A stretch of DNA of 64,000 nucleotides from Rhododendron vialii (GCF_030253575.1 NC_080561.1:24463564-24527563); one strand, 5' to 3'. Shown: positions 47,587 through 58,905, counted from the stretch's first letter. The notes: generated by a model not told the origin, from the sequence alone. Translations and numbers: made by a program.

Positions 47587-48296
47587 GAAGAGTCAGTCGT
47601 ATCTCCCAAATCAACAACCCTAGGTTCCTCCTCTTCATTCACACCATCCACTCCACCAACACCAAAAGCAGTATCAAACCCCATACCCACTTCCATATTA
47701 TCGTACTCCCATCCAACACTAGATTCCAAATTAACAAGCCCAGTCCCAAAATAGGGTTCTAAAACAAAATCCAGAAATTCATTATGTTCTTCTGCATTAA
47801 AATCAACCTGGGATGCCACAGTAGTAGGCCCTAAATTAGAACTGCCTGTTTGGCTCTCAATTAAGTTCACTTCTCCTACATGTTCTAGATACACTATAGC
47901 AGTCCTGTCCTTGTGTAAAAGCTCCATCATTCCATATGCATCTTTATTAGTGGTAATTGGTACAAGCCCATTATCCAAATTGCATTTAGGCTTCTTACAG
48001 TAAAAAATCACAGGAGGGGCATACCCAAACTTTTGGGCCATGGCTTCCAATTCAAGCATGGAAATGTAATCTGGATCTAGTCCATATATTGTGTCTATTT
48101 TACCCCCAATATACACTTTCATGGGCCCACAAGTAAAAGTACCACCATGATGCACTTCGAGGAAAGTCAGTTGGTCTTGCAAAACCACCTACAGTCAAAA
48201 CAGAGAATAGGACCACAAACCACCATTTATGTATAAGAAAACAAAAGGGAAAGCAACAATGCCCAGGGAAAAAAAATAATTTGACCCTTTATCTAT

Positions 48297-48702
48297 GATG
48301 CACTGACACGGACACGGACACCGAAACCGACACCAGGACACTGGAATTCTAAAAAAATAGGGACACGGACACGACGGGGGACACGCTACGTGTATATTTA
48401 TTTATTTATATATAACACCTAGAAATTTTAAAAAAAATTATAATTTGGCCTTAAATTTTTTTAAAAAAAATTATAGTTTGACCCCCATTTTTTTCAAAAA
48501 TTGCAGTTTGGCCCCCAAAATTTTAAAAAAAATTGCAATTTGGCCCCTGCCGTGTCACCATCGGTGTCCCCGCAGCGCCCCCATCAGTGTCCCGCTGTGT
48601 CCCCCTCAAAATTTAATATTAAAATATGGGACACGCCACGTGGCGTGTCCCGTACGTATCTCCGAGGTGTCCCACCGTGTCCCTGTGTCCTGACACTGCG
48701 AT
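48297..48702. mobile_element. GGACACGGACAC-type non-autonomous element
   Basis: Ends carry GACACGGACACGGACACC and, inverted, GGTGTCCCACCGTGTCC; the centre has about four copies of a 40-bp unit built on TTTTAAAAAAAATT and TTTGGCCCCC. Lies in the MULE upstream of its transposase. Superfamily not determined. Confidence 0.6.
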
Positions 48703-49156
48703 TCTTCGACCTCTAGAAGTGTCGATGCTTCATAGCCCTTTATCAATACAAAGATTCTTTTATGCCCTAAAAAGTCCAACTAACCTGTGATAAAACAATG
48801 CATGCATACGGGTGTGTATATATATATATATATATGTGTGGTGTGTGTGGACACAGATTTTCACATATTCATTTACTAAACCTTTAATAGCCAAACCAAC
48901 TACACTCAGGCCTCAAAACTTTTTGATTCAGACCAGATTCGTACCTCTTATTGCTGCATTCCACTCCTCAAGATCCATTGTAACTTCGATTGAAAGAGTT
49001 CTCTGGTCCAATTTGGGATTTTTTTTTGCTTCTGATAGAGTACTAGGATGGTGGGCCAAAATATCTTTTCGTGCACGTGATAGGGGCTGGTGAAATACCA
49101 TGGCTGCCCCTCAGTTTGACGGAAAAGTGGAATGGCATGAGGCCCGGAGACCTTTT

Positions 49157-49956
49157 TGTAGAAACTTTATGTCCATCTCAAAACCAATTGGCAATGAGTG
49201 GAGAGGTCCCAGATGTTATTAAGTGATCATCCATTCCACTCTCAAGCAATGTGGGATTCATTTCCTTAACAATGACAGACCTCAAACGCGGCTACATGTG
49301 AGGGGGGAGGAAATCGAGTCCTACATTGCTTCGGAGTGGAATGGGTAATCACTTAATAATATTTGGGATCTCTTCACTTATTGCCAATTGATTTTGAGAT
49401 GGACATAAAGTTTCTACATGGTATCAGAGCGGGGCCCATTCCACCCCACATTTTAAAAATTTACAATCCACACCCCATGATGACAGACTAGCAAAAAGGC
49501 TGCACGATGATAGGACCCAAAAAGTGGCCACACGTGTCAGACCTCAAAACGCGGCTGCACATGAAGGGGGGATGTTAAGGGAATGAATCCCGCATTGCTT
49601 GAGAGTGAAATGGATGACCACTTAATAACATATGGGATCTCTCCACTCATTGCCAATTGGTTCTGAGATGGATATAAAATTTCTACATAGTATCAGAACG
49701 CGGCCCGTTCCACCCCACATTTTATAAAAATTTACAATCCACACCCCACGATGACAGACCAGCAAAAAGGCTGCACGATGATAGGACCCAAAAGTGACCA
49801 CACGTGACAGACCTCAAACGCGGTTGCACATGAGGGGGGATGTTAAGGAAATTGAGTCCCACATTGCTTGGGAGCGGAATGGGTGATCACTTGATAACAT
49901 CTGGGACCTCTCAACTCATAGCCATTTGATTTTGAGATGAACATAAAGTTTCTACA
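49157..49956 (+). mobile_element. TRIM array: four LTRs, one inverted
   Basis: Four copies of a 115-bp LTR (TGTTAAGG...TTTCTACA): 49157-49271 inverted, 49308-49418 (lacking the first five bases), 49573-49687, 49841-49956. LTRs two and three are directly followed by TGGTATCAGAGC / TAGTATCAGAAC, the Met-tRNA primer site, then about 150 bp of non-coding interior ending in a polypurine tract GAGGGGGGA before the next LTR. This is a terminal-repeat retrotransposon in miniature with LTR-int-LTR-int-LTR order plus an inverted end copy. The whole block sits in the MULE right TIR, flanked by CTTTT and GTTTT. Confidence 0.9.
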
Positions 49957-50154
49957 GTTTTAAACTCAAATTTCAAACGTTGGGGACTAAATTTGCGCAA
50001 TCGATATTTGGGGGACGAAAACGGAACCGATTAAATACTTTGGGACCAAAAATGTCAAAAAGCCTGTAATCAATCACCAAAATCTGGCTGCTGGTGGAGA
50101 GAGAGAAAAAAAGAAATAACACAATACGCAACTTGTTATTTTACCACTTCTCAC

Positions 50155-50270
50155 CTTTGGGCCATCACTTTTAGGATCATATTTTCAGGCTGGTAGCCTG
50201 ATCCGTCTGTGAGACAAGTGTCGAGATGTCAGCAAGGACGACACTCTGACAGTAGCAGCAGGTTTATCAA
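50155..50270 (-). pseudogene. NUP98 exon with CGA-to-TGA stop
   Basis: Reads VLDKPAATVRVSSLLTSRHL, SHRRIRLPA, TGA, KYDPKSDGPK, with GTGAGA donor. The family has R at the stop position. Upstream exon 50771-50880 reads TPPIRYGISNMP and joins in phase. Confidence 0.9.
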
Positions 50271-52328
50271 GCACCTGTTTGAAGAATGATGTCATGCACC
50301 AATATTATTAACAGCGTAAGAGACAACTATCACAAGAAGACTAACAGAAGGTAAAAGGTATGCAACTTCTGAATTTTTTTCACACTCAACATTCCTCGGT
50401 ATTAAAACTCTTGATGAATAAAAATCAAACTATCTCTGTCCATACATAAATTTGCAAACGCATGTTATATTTCCATTTAGCTCCACCAACCATTTATTAA
50501 TATATATGTGTTGTACATTTCACATCCCTTCTAGAATACTTCTAGTACTGCTAGAATTATTTAAACTCGTATTGGATTTAGCACTGCCAAAGTTCTATCC
50601 TAAGGATATGCGCATGGGGCTTACATAGAGCATACATCACAAGGTGTCAATTCTGATAAATAGAATGACTACAGGTGCCAAAAGGGTGCAATGTCTTTTG
50701 TCCACAAATCATCAGTAAGAAGTAAAATTTGCAATAGAATAATGTCTTATTAAAGATTCAGAAGTGTAAGACTTACAGGCATGTTAGAAATCCCATAGCG
50801 AATTGGAGGCGTGGAACCAAGGTGACCAATTGACAGCTGACAAGGTACTGGCTGTGCTTTCTGAGTACAAGACCTGAATACATAACCATGGATATCAAAG
50901 CAGTGGAAATAACATGGGATTCAGAACCAAAGGATTTCAAAATATTCCTGTATGTCCCCTAGTATAACGTAGATGGGAGAGGAAAGATAAATATAGGTTT
51001 CTTCCTTTAAAACATGGATATTAGTTAGGTTCTAAGAGTTAAGTTTGTATGCATTGTGATGTAGTACAAAATGGTCCATCACATTTTGGCGTTAGGTACA
51101 TAACATAAGTGAGTTACCTTTGCTAACAATTTAAAAATATCATGAATTCAGGATTTTACATGCATTAGTATTAAAGTTAGACAACCAACTTGATTGTTAA
51201 AACATCCAAGGCCATATAAGGGACACTTAAGAAATCCAATTCTGATGACCCATACAGAGATCACAATTGAGCACGCAGCCACACTAACCCCAACCGTGGA
51301 GAAAGAAACACATGATCTAGTGCCTATGTGAACAAACTTAACATTTCTCCCTCGGCAAAATTGGGACTCTTTAAAAACAAAGATGCATCTTTAACTCCAA
51401 CTATCTAGGAACGGAGATGAAAAGATAGAGACGAAACATACGGTAGACTGAAGGTGCTCTATCCAAGAACTCCTGTGGTGTCCGCGAATCCACTTAAACC
51501 TTCCAACGCAACAACGAAAATGTCAAATGTCCGAAATTAACTACAAAATGCTGTATAGCATCCACCGAAAGACACGAGACTTGAATAATCAAGTCTAATT
51601 TACCTGCTGATGACCAAGGAAACTTGCTATTAGCAAAAGCACCTGTCTGAGATGTTTGAGTTGGCTGTGAAGGAGTGGTTAAAAATGGCTGCATTCCAGT
51701 ATGTCAATGTGGAAATCATTGTTCAAGTTGACGCATAGAAAATATTGTAAGAGAGTCTATTCAATCTTAAACTGACTTACAGTTGTTTGACTAAGACCAA
51801 GTTGATTGCTCGCAGGAGGCAGAGATGATTCACTGAATACATTGGGTTGACTAACTGGAGGAACAAGGCCTTGAAATGAAGAAGTCTGTGGAAGCGGCGC
51901 AACAGGTGATAATATCGGGGATGGTTGTGTGTTGGCAAAACTCACGCCAAAGGTAAATCCAACTGGAGGAACATTGGAACAAGTCTCTGGAAGCATCACA
52001 ACAGACAGAGATACTGGGGATGGTTGTGTGTTAGCAGACATCAAGCCTGAAGTAGGATTCCAGTAAAATGCTGAGATTGGCGGTGCTACAAATTGGTAAG
52101 GTGCAGAGGATGATGCTGTCATCACAGAGCTAACAGATGGGGATGTGTTAAAAGGTAATGAAGTGAATGGAGAAGGGGGCGGGTGAGCAAAGGAGTTTGA
52201 CTGAATTGTGAAACCACCAGTTCCAATCCCACCTGCAATTTCGAAGAAAATGAGAAAGAACAGTCAGTAACAAAGCAAGGGAAAGACAAATGAACCCATT
52301 AGTGGATACTGGATAGGAAAAGCATACC

Positions 52329-52517
52329 TTTGTCTCCAGACTGATAGTCTTCCCACCTCAATTCTTCATGGTTTTTGTCTTCGTTAATGCGCATGCCTGA
52401 AATGGACTGCAGACTGCCGTCTTCAACTGCTTCGGATGCAGTTGCAGTGTACGCTGCTAATCTACTTCCTCTTTGTTGAAATCCAAAAGAAAATGTTGAG
52501 GTTGTCGACTGACCTCC
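52329..52517 (-). pseudogene. NUP98 GLEBS-like exon
   Basis: Reads GGQSTTSTFSFGFQQRGSRL, then LQSISGMRINEDKNHEELRW and EDYQSGDKG, then GTATGC donor. The EELRWEDYQ(R/S)GDKG stretch is strongly conserved in plant NUP98 and marks the GLEBS-like region. Frame open. Confidence 0.9.
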
Positions 52518-52582
52518 TGCATTATTTACCCAAAGTTAATAATACATAAAATGGCACAAACAAATGATGTAAGTATAGAACA

Positions 52583-52843
52583 ACTCCCTCCATCCCTCAA
52601 TGGTGGTCCTTTTGGGAGTTCCAACCTTTTATGGGTGTACGTCCAATGATTGAGCTTGAATTCAAACAAAAACACACGTATTTCCATCGTAGCCCCTTTA
52701 TTCAAACTTTTGAATAGAGCCCTAGCCAATTATACGAGAGTTTTGGAAAACTACTCATTTTGCGATTTGACATTTTAGAAGGACAAACAATTTGGAACAT
52801 CCCAAAATGGAAAGATGGACCACTAATTAGGGACGGAGGGGGT
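52583..52843. mobile_element. Stowaway-like MITE
   Basis: Ends ACTCCCTCCATCCC and GGGACGGAGGGGGTA are the Tc1/mariner Stowaway terminal motif; about 260 bp, non-coding, in an intron of the NUP98 pseudogene. Confidence 0.8.
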
Positions 52844-52940
52844 ATTATAGATCCTCATAATTGCAAAATATTTATATATTGTAAGGATTTTTAAGCAATC
52901 ACAAAGGATAACCTGTGAGTACTACAGATAATACTCACCA

Positions 52941-53299
52941 GAGGAACTTTGAGTCCCAAAAAAGGATGGACCAGTGCTGCTACCAGTTGCTGAATTTGAT
53001 AGCCCAACTGTTGGAGTGCTTGATACCCCTCAACCCCTGGTACTTGATGGTCCCAATGGTTTTGCAGCACTGAATTCACCACCGGTCCCAGATGCAAAAG
53101 ATGTTGCAGGTGTGCTGCCTGAGGTAGATGAGGAGCCAAATGCATTTTGGGTTGATGCACCGAAGGAAGAAGACGAACCAAATGGATTGGTCCCAAAAGT
53201 AGTTTGGGCTTGTTGAAACGCTCTCCCAAATGAGGTAGATTGGTTGGGGCTTGATGCAAATCCTCCAAAAGGAGGCTTCACACCAAATATAGAAGGTCC
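52941..53299 (-). pseudogene. NUP98 FG-repeat exon with stop
   Basis: Reads GPSIFGVKPPFGGFASSPNQ, FGTNPFGSSSSFGASTQNAF, then SSTRG followed by TGA and GVSSTPTVG. Continues to FFGTQSSSG and a GTGAGT donor. Confidence 0.88.
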
Positions 53300-53599
53300 T
53301 ACAAACATGAGACAAAAAAAAAATTTACTCAAAAGAAAATTCATGAGAACAGCATTCAGAAAAAAAGCATATTTTCTGATAAACAAGAATGCCAATGGAA
53401 CCTTATAGAACAAAAGTACTACCTACTATCACTTCCATCGTAGACCAGAATATGTAAATTAACTGCAATGTCTTTAACAAATAAACTGGTCATAATATTT
53501 TGATAGTTAAAAAAAAACTGGTCATGGTTTTTTTTACTGGGTCTTTATCCATTACAATCACAACTAATTGTCTGATTACACTTGATTAGCCAAAAAAAA

Positions 53600-55620
53600 A
53601 TTACATATTCTCCAAAAGCATGTACATGGAACTTCATTGATTGAACATTAAATCATCTCTTCTACAGTGACACAACGAGAACTTTTGCAGGCACCTTATA
53701 ATCGGGCCAAGCACAACCTTGGTTTCCAAAACAAAAGCCTGTAACTTAAACTTGGGGTTTTTTCCCCATAAACTTGGAGTTGAATACAAACAAAATACTA
53801 GCTGAACTGCTGTAACATGACCAAACTATGGAATAAAGAAACGACGACTTATTGAGCTATCAACTAAATAACTAACACAAGCAACAAATAAAATTTAAAA
53901 AGAAACTTAATGAATTCCTAACCACCAAAAGATGATGAAGAGGTCCCAAAAGAAGGGGCAAAAGGAGCATCAAAAGCAGCTGTTGAAGTTCCAAAAGCAG
54001 GAGGCAACGGGGAACCATATGTTGACTGCTGACCTAAGGACGAAGAGTTTACGCAACACACTCGTTGAAGTTCCACCATATACTGATCCTCCTGTAGGTG
54101 TACCAAAACTAGTTGTACTCCCAAATGGCTTGACAGTGAATGGATTAGTACTTGCATTGCTGTTCTGCCCAAAAACTGATGAGGCCCCAAATGGGACATT
54201 AGATGACTGTCCAAATGCTGCCACAAGTAAACAAAAATAACTGTAAACAACTCCATGAACTTCAAGGAATTGATCAACATAAAGACAAGAAGGGGAAAAA
54301 GCAACTTAAAAAATTATCAAAACAATCTCTCAAAAGTGATGGTTGGATTACAAGTTCATCTAATAGTCAGAAGTACCACAACTTCAAGATACATAAGCAG
54401 GTACAGATATTGTAGGAGATTTTCATTTTCTAATCATGTTTTAAACGTTTGTGTCTAAAAGCTTAAGTCCACATGATGTGATCAATAAGAAAATTCCGTT
54501 GCACTCTGAGCTTGGCAATAAATGAGAGGTGAGATTGGCTAGTGAGCTACTGAGCACTTCCAATCATGTGTACGCCATTGCATTTATTGCTTTGTCCAAG
54601 TACATCCATCAAATTACAAATAGACGTCCTACACTTTTTATCGTCTTGAGCTCTTTTATCTTTCCACGTAATAAAGATGTCAGAGCGCCGGAGTGGAGAT
54701 TTGTTTAAAATCTGAAGACTTTATCCTATGCCTAGGCTACAAGTGTATTACATCCTTTTGCAAACCAAAGCCAGGCCTCTAGGTCATCCGCAAGTCTCAC
54801 CCCAGTCATCTATCCATGAATCTGTCCCTTAATATCTTTGCACACCTTTATATCATCTGAAATCTTTTAGGTTTCCAAATTAATAAAGATCTCAGAGTGG
54901 GGATTTTCACAAAAATCTGAGAATATAATTCAGTGGCTAAGCTAGAAGGCACTATTACAAGGCTTTTCAAGGACCAAAGACAGGCGGAGCTTCTACGCTT
55001 TGGGCAAAGCACAGCTTCATCTTCCTTCTACCATGAAAAAATGAATTAGCAAGTGTCTTTATTCCTATAATTTGGCCAAACAGATCTGCTGCTACAATTA
55101 AAGGTTGCACATTGCAGTGTGGAGGTCTGAGTACAAACAAATGCCAACTGAACTGCTGTACCATTACCAAACTAAGGAATAAAGAACAAGCGAGTTATCC
55201 TGCTAAAACATCAAATAAAAAGGAACTTTATTGAAGTACTAACCACCGGATGACGATGAATAGGTCCCAAAAGCAGGGGCTGAGGGAGCACCAAGCAGCT
55301 GTTGAAGTTCCAAAAGCAGGAGGCGATGGGGAACCAAATGTTGACTGTCGAAATTGACTTGGCGGAGAATTACTCCAAACACACCGGTGGAAATTCCACC
55401 AAATACTGAACCTCCTGTAGATGAACCAAAAGGAGTTGAACTCCCAAATGGATTGGAAGCAAATAGGTTGATACTTGCATTGCTGTTCTGTCCGAAACTC
55501 GATCAGGACCCAAATGGCCCATTGGAAGATTGCCCAAAGGCTGCAAAACCGGAGCATAAAAGATGGTAATCAACCCGAATGTTCTTTAGGGAATAAATCA
55601 ACAAAAAGACACATGCACAT
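53600..55620 (-). repeat. Tandem duplication of a NUP98 FG exon and its intron
   Basis: Exon copy 1 (55235-55547) and copy 2 (53925-54216) both start after a CAG acceptor in the same phase with FGQSSN(G/V)PFG and share [26 protein letters not shown](F/Y)GG and PA/PSFGT. The flanking intron sequence is also duplicated (53760-53860 resembles 55080-55190). Unit length is about 1.3 kb. Copy 1 has a TGA where copy 2 has TCA and a one-base frameshift; copy 2 has a frameshift near its middle. Confidence 0.88.
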
Positions 55621-56308
55621 GCACAAAGGGGGGAAAGCAACTTCAAAACAATCAATGAAAAGCAACGATTTCATTACAAGTCCATTGGCTATATCAAACT
55701 CCAAGATGCGTAAGCAAAATCAAGTTTAAACCTAATATGTCAAAATCCCAAAAGAAAATCCATAAACCGATATCAATTTTAAGTACTTTAATACATCGCC
55801 ATGCACCAAGTACCAACTAGCATTATCACATTAAAGCAGGCATGGACAGGGGGGAGGCTGCTAGACGACGGTTATCGATTACTTATCAAAATTCTTGATA
55901 ACTTGTTTCAAGTTATTATACCCGTTTGCCACGTCAATTTTTTTCCCAAAGTAACTTATCTTCCCAAATTTTTTTGACAAACCCCCGACCCCTATACATT
56001 CGCTTCCCAAATATTAAAAACGTGCAACTGTCCATTAATCGAACCGGAAAACAGAACACGAAAATCATCATAAACAGATACACTTCAATTAGCTACCTAC
56101 ATATATGATTGCGTTAAACCCCACACAATCAATTTCAACCCCCGCGTAAAATCTCTCATTAATAAAAATTGGAATTTTTCAATTCGAAATTGCTTGGAAA
56201 AATTTTTGTAAAAAAAAAACTCCTTTGGTACCACACAACCAAAAAAAACATGCAATATTCCATTAGACAGAGGAAATATACGGAGGAGATTCCAGGAAAA
56301 GAACTTAC

Positions 56309-56327
56309 GAGTGGTCGACCAGAACAT
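56309..56327 (-). pseudogene. NUP98 first coding exon
   Basis: ATG at 56327 reading MFWSTT, then GTAAGT donor. The last base joins in phase to PFGQSS of the next exon. Family start is MFGS, so the third residue is a G-to-W change (GGG-to-TGG). Confidence 0.85.
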
Positions 56328-56490
56328 CTTGAGGAAAGTATTCCGACAAGAAGACGAGAATAATAAGGGGATTGGATTGATTCTGCTGCCGCAACGAAGC
56401 GAAAAAGATGGATGTGTAAAAGGCGCCGAGGAAGAGATTCGGAGTGAAATTGGAGTGTTGTGTCTGTGTGATTGTTTGTGAGTGTGTGTG

Positions 56491-56524
<34 letters not shown>

Positions 56525-56900
56525 GTGGGAGAAAGCGAGGATGAGGGTGTGTTATACAGAGTAGCTGGATTTTGAAGCTGGTTTTAGCGTTCTTTGTACG
56601 AAGGGGTAACCGTTTCAGTTTCGGAGAGAGAGAGAGAGAAAGCGAGCGCACTAGAGTAAGGGCTGTTATCGGGCTGTCCCGAAAAAATACAAGCCCAGGA
56701 AGCCCACGGTCTTTGATTGATGGGCGGTTCGGGACCGAAAAGTTCAAGAAAAAGCCCCAGGTGACAGGCAAGGCCTAAGCGGGTTGGTAGAAGAATAGTC
56801 CACTAGATCCTGCTCAAAGAATTCATAGCTCAATAGGTTCTTTTCATTATTTTGTTGACAAAAATATCCATTGCAAAAAAAAAGAGACAATTTACAAAGA
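56328..56900 (-). promoter_or_regulatory. NUP98 upstream region
   Basis: Upstream of the NUP98-like ATG: purine-rich leader-like sequence (56340-56450), a compound TG/TA microsatellite (56478-56524) and a GA tract (56624-56640). It would contain the ancestral promoter; no clear TATA element separate from the microsatellite could be picked. Confidence 0.35.
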
Positions 56901-56914
56901 AACGATTGAGACGA

Positions 56915-57600
56915 TTCCACCACCACCACCACTACACCGCCGCCACCACTACACCACCTTCGCCGCCAGCACCACCACGCCACCTCCACCACCACCACGC
57001 CACCACCATCACCACGTCGCCATCACCACCACCATCACACCGCCACAGCCACCACTCCATCACCACCACAATTAACAATGTTAATTCACACCCCAATTAA
57101 CAGTGTTAATACCCTTTGGTCCATACATCTGCCGCCGCCACCACCTCCACGACTACCGCCACCACAATGACCACCACCACGACGCCACTACTACCACCAT
57201 GGCCACAACCACTACCACCACGCCAGCACCACCGCCACAACCACCACCCACACCACCGCCACCACCGTCACCACCACTACGCCGCCACCACCACCGCCAC
57301 CACCGCCATAACCACCACCCACACCACCACTCCACCACCACCGCCTTGTTGCCGCCACCACCGCCAACGCCACCACAATGACCACCACCACCACTCCACC
57401 ATCACTGACAACATCGCCACCATAATGACCACCACCACGCCGCCGCCGCCGCCACCACTACCACCACAATTAACAGTGTTAATTAATAGTCCGTCCATAC
57501 AACCTCCTACACCACCACCACCACCACAATGCCGCACCACAACCACCACTCCACCATCACCACCACGCCGTCGCCACCACTACAACAATTAATAGTTTTA
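56915..57600. repeat. CCACCA/CCGCCA microsatellite block
   Basis: Long imperfect trinucleotide array of CCA, CCG and CAC units, broken by short ATTAACAGTGTTAAT words near 57068, 57100 and 57470. It yields long His/Pro/Thr frames on one strand and Val/Gly/Trp frames on the other, none of which is a gene. A second block lies at 57740-57850 and a third at 58100-58200. Confidence 0.9.
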
Positions 57601-58390
57601 ATTTTTGTCTAATTTAATAGTGTTAATTAACAGTGTTAATTAACAGTGTTAGTTTTTATCTAAATTAACAACGTTAATTTCTATATAAATTCACATCATA
57701 ATTAACAATGTTAATTAACAGTTGGCCCATACAACCTCCTACACCACCACCACCATGACGCCACCACCACCACCCTGCCGCCACCACCATCACAATGACC
57801 GCCACCACGCCGCCGCTGCCACTACCACTTCACAACCACCACAATTAACAGTGTTAAATTTTATCTAAATTAACAGTATTAATTTTTATCTAAATTCACA
57901 CCACAATTAACAATATTAATTTCTATCAAATTCACACAACAATCAACATTGTTAATTTTTATCTAAAAACGCAATTAACAATTAACAGTGTCTAAATTTA
58001 CGATCAACAGTGTTAACTTTGTATAAATTTACGATTAACAGTGTTAACTTCTGTCTAAATTTACAATTAACAGTGTTAACTTCTATCTAAATTTATCCAA
58101 GCTGCCACCACCAACATCGCCAACTCTCCGCCACCGCCACAATGCCGCCGCCACCACAACTAGCACCACCACCACACCTCTACCATCACCACCACGCCAC
58201 GATTAATAGTGTTAAAATCTGTCTAAATTTACGATTAACAGTGTTAACTTCAGTTTAAATTTACGATTAACAGTGTTAAATTCTAGCTAAATTTACGATT
58301 AACAGTTTTAGCTTCTGTCTAAATTTACCACCAACAGTGTTAAATTATGTCTAAATTTATGATTAACAGTGTTAACTTCTGTCTAAATTA
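57600..58390. repeat. Minisatellite built on AATTAACAGTGTTAA
   Basis: At least fifteen degenerate repeats of a 30-35-bp unit: ATTAACAGTGTTAACTTCTG followed by TCTAAATTTACG. The core ATTAACAGTGTTAAT is itself a near-palindrome. Interspersed with CCA-rich stretches, so the two repeat types expanded together. Confidence 0.9.
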
Positions 58391-58574
58391 TATGTTGCAA
58401 CAATCAATGTATTGCAGCAAATGATGTGTGCTGTCAGAATATGAATCACCCACACACATGGCCAAGGGGTACGTTGAAATATTAAAAAAATAAAAAATAA
58501 GAAAAAATTATGTATAAAGTGAAATTATAAAGTAAAAATATTAAACAAAGCAAATTATGTATAAGGTGAGATTA

Positions 58575-58905
58575 ATCTGATCTCCTTCGATCCTAATCTG
58601 ATCACCTCGAGGGACCTGACCGATGTCGTGACGGAGATCGACAAGGACGGCGATGACGCGATCGGCCTCGAGGAGTTCGACGACTTTGCGGCCCGCGGTG
58701 GCGGAGGCAAGAGCAACAGCAAGGAATGGGTTGATATCAGAGGAGGACAGCGATGGTGCGATCAGCCTCAAGGAGTTCACCGAATTCGCGGCCCGCGACG
58801 GCGGAGGCGAGAGCAACAACAACAGCAAGGAGATTGGCGACGCGTTCAAGATGTACAACCGGGACAGGAACAGGACAATCTTAGTCGATCGGGTTGGACT
58901 AGGCT
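58575..58905 (+). pseudogene. EF-hand (calmodulin-like) gene fragment, internally duplicated
   Basis: Reads LTDVVTEIDKDGDDAIGLEE then FDDFAARGGGGKSN, an EF-hand loop (D-K-D-G-D-x-A-I-x-x-x-E). A frameshift after NSKEW shifts the second half, which reads EEDSDGAISLKEFTEFAARD and then GDAFKMYNRDRNRTI. The two halves are diverged tandem copies of about 110 bp, then a third partial EF-hand follows. Plant CML proteins bind calcium through such loops. GC content is much higher than the surroundings. No start codon, no intact frame: a fragment or retrocopy. Confidence 0.7.

Larger units (their letters stand above)
44068..48188 (-). pseudogene. MULE (mudrA-like) transposase, broken
   Basis: Cut-and-paste transposase. 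N-terminal block 47590-48188 (GGTFTCGPMKVYIGGKIDTI, acidic tail) is a PB1-like region; after the nested element the frame resumes at about 46710 with DDDGLYEAFVDEEAEFVG, the MuDR domain KFKVGMFFSTTKDFKAAIKQ, then IGLDGCHLNGQYSG (first catalytic Asp), FINDRQKGL (second), HYAMHLLSNF, SWIM zinc finger CTCRKWDLNGIPCPHAIAAI (44980 region) and zinc knuckle CGRCGKHGHNRRTC. The C-terminal tail (44068-44620) is a Gly/Arg repeat. Lesions: TAG after QYSG, TGA between the SWIM domain and knuckle, TAG in the tail, a one-base shift near 46690, and the nested insertion. Confidence 0.92.
42847..50064 (-). mobile_element. MuDR-type MULE, 7.2 kb, in NUP98 intron
   Basis: Both ends begin GGCTTTTTGA/CA(A/T)TTTTTGG and the TIRs extend about 180 bp (left 42847-43025; right 49085-50064 minus the TRIM insertion). 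Identical flanks TGTAATCAAT at 42837-42846 and 50065-50074 are the target duplication (9-10 bp, as expected of MULEs). Encodes a minus-strand transposase (44068-48188) that is broken. Contains three nested elements: 46714-47586, 48297-48702, 49157-49956. Confidence 0.95.
39399..56327 (-). pseudogene. NUP98: Nucleoporin NUP98 pseudogene
   Basis: NUP98 is an FG-repeat nucleoporin of the nuclear pore that self-cleaves through a C-terminal autopeptidase domain. Exon remnants in transcript order: 56309-56327, 55235-55547, 53925-54216, 52941-53299, 52329-52517, 51781-52231, 51602-51688, 50771-50880, 50155-50270, 42634-42798, 42424-42480, about 41893-42036, 40349-40469 plus 39399-39621. It starts MFWSTT then PFGQSSNGPFGS (family: MFGS..NPFGQSS), has FG/GTSxxxFG repeats, a GLEBS-like block NHEELRWEDYQSGDKG, RVSSLLTSRHLSHRRIRLP, and ends [20 protein letters not shown]. 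Stops: TGA in 55235-55547, TGA in 52941-53299, CGA-to-TGA in 50155-50270, TAG in 42634-42798, TAA in the last exon. Also a frameshift in the first FG copy, an hAT insertion in the last exon and a MULE in an intron. No full protein possible. Confidence 0.93.

Noticed and set aside
48445..48716. Plus-strand ORFs of 82 and 71 codons with repeated NFKKN and LAP
   Set aside because: Translation of the 40-bp tandem unit in the GGACACGGACAC element.
57103..57592. His/Pro/Thr-rich ORFs (92 and 158 codons) and Val/Gly/Trp frames on the other strand
   Set aside because: Pure CCA/CCG microsatellite translation; no start context, no domains.
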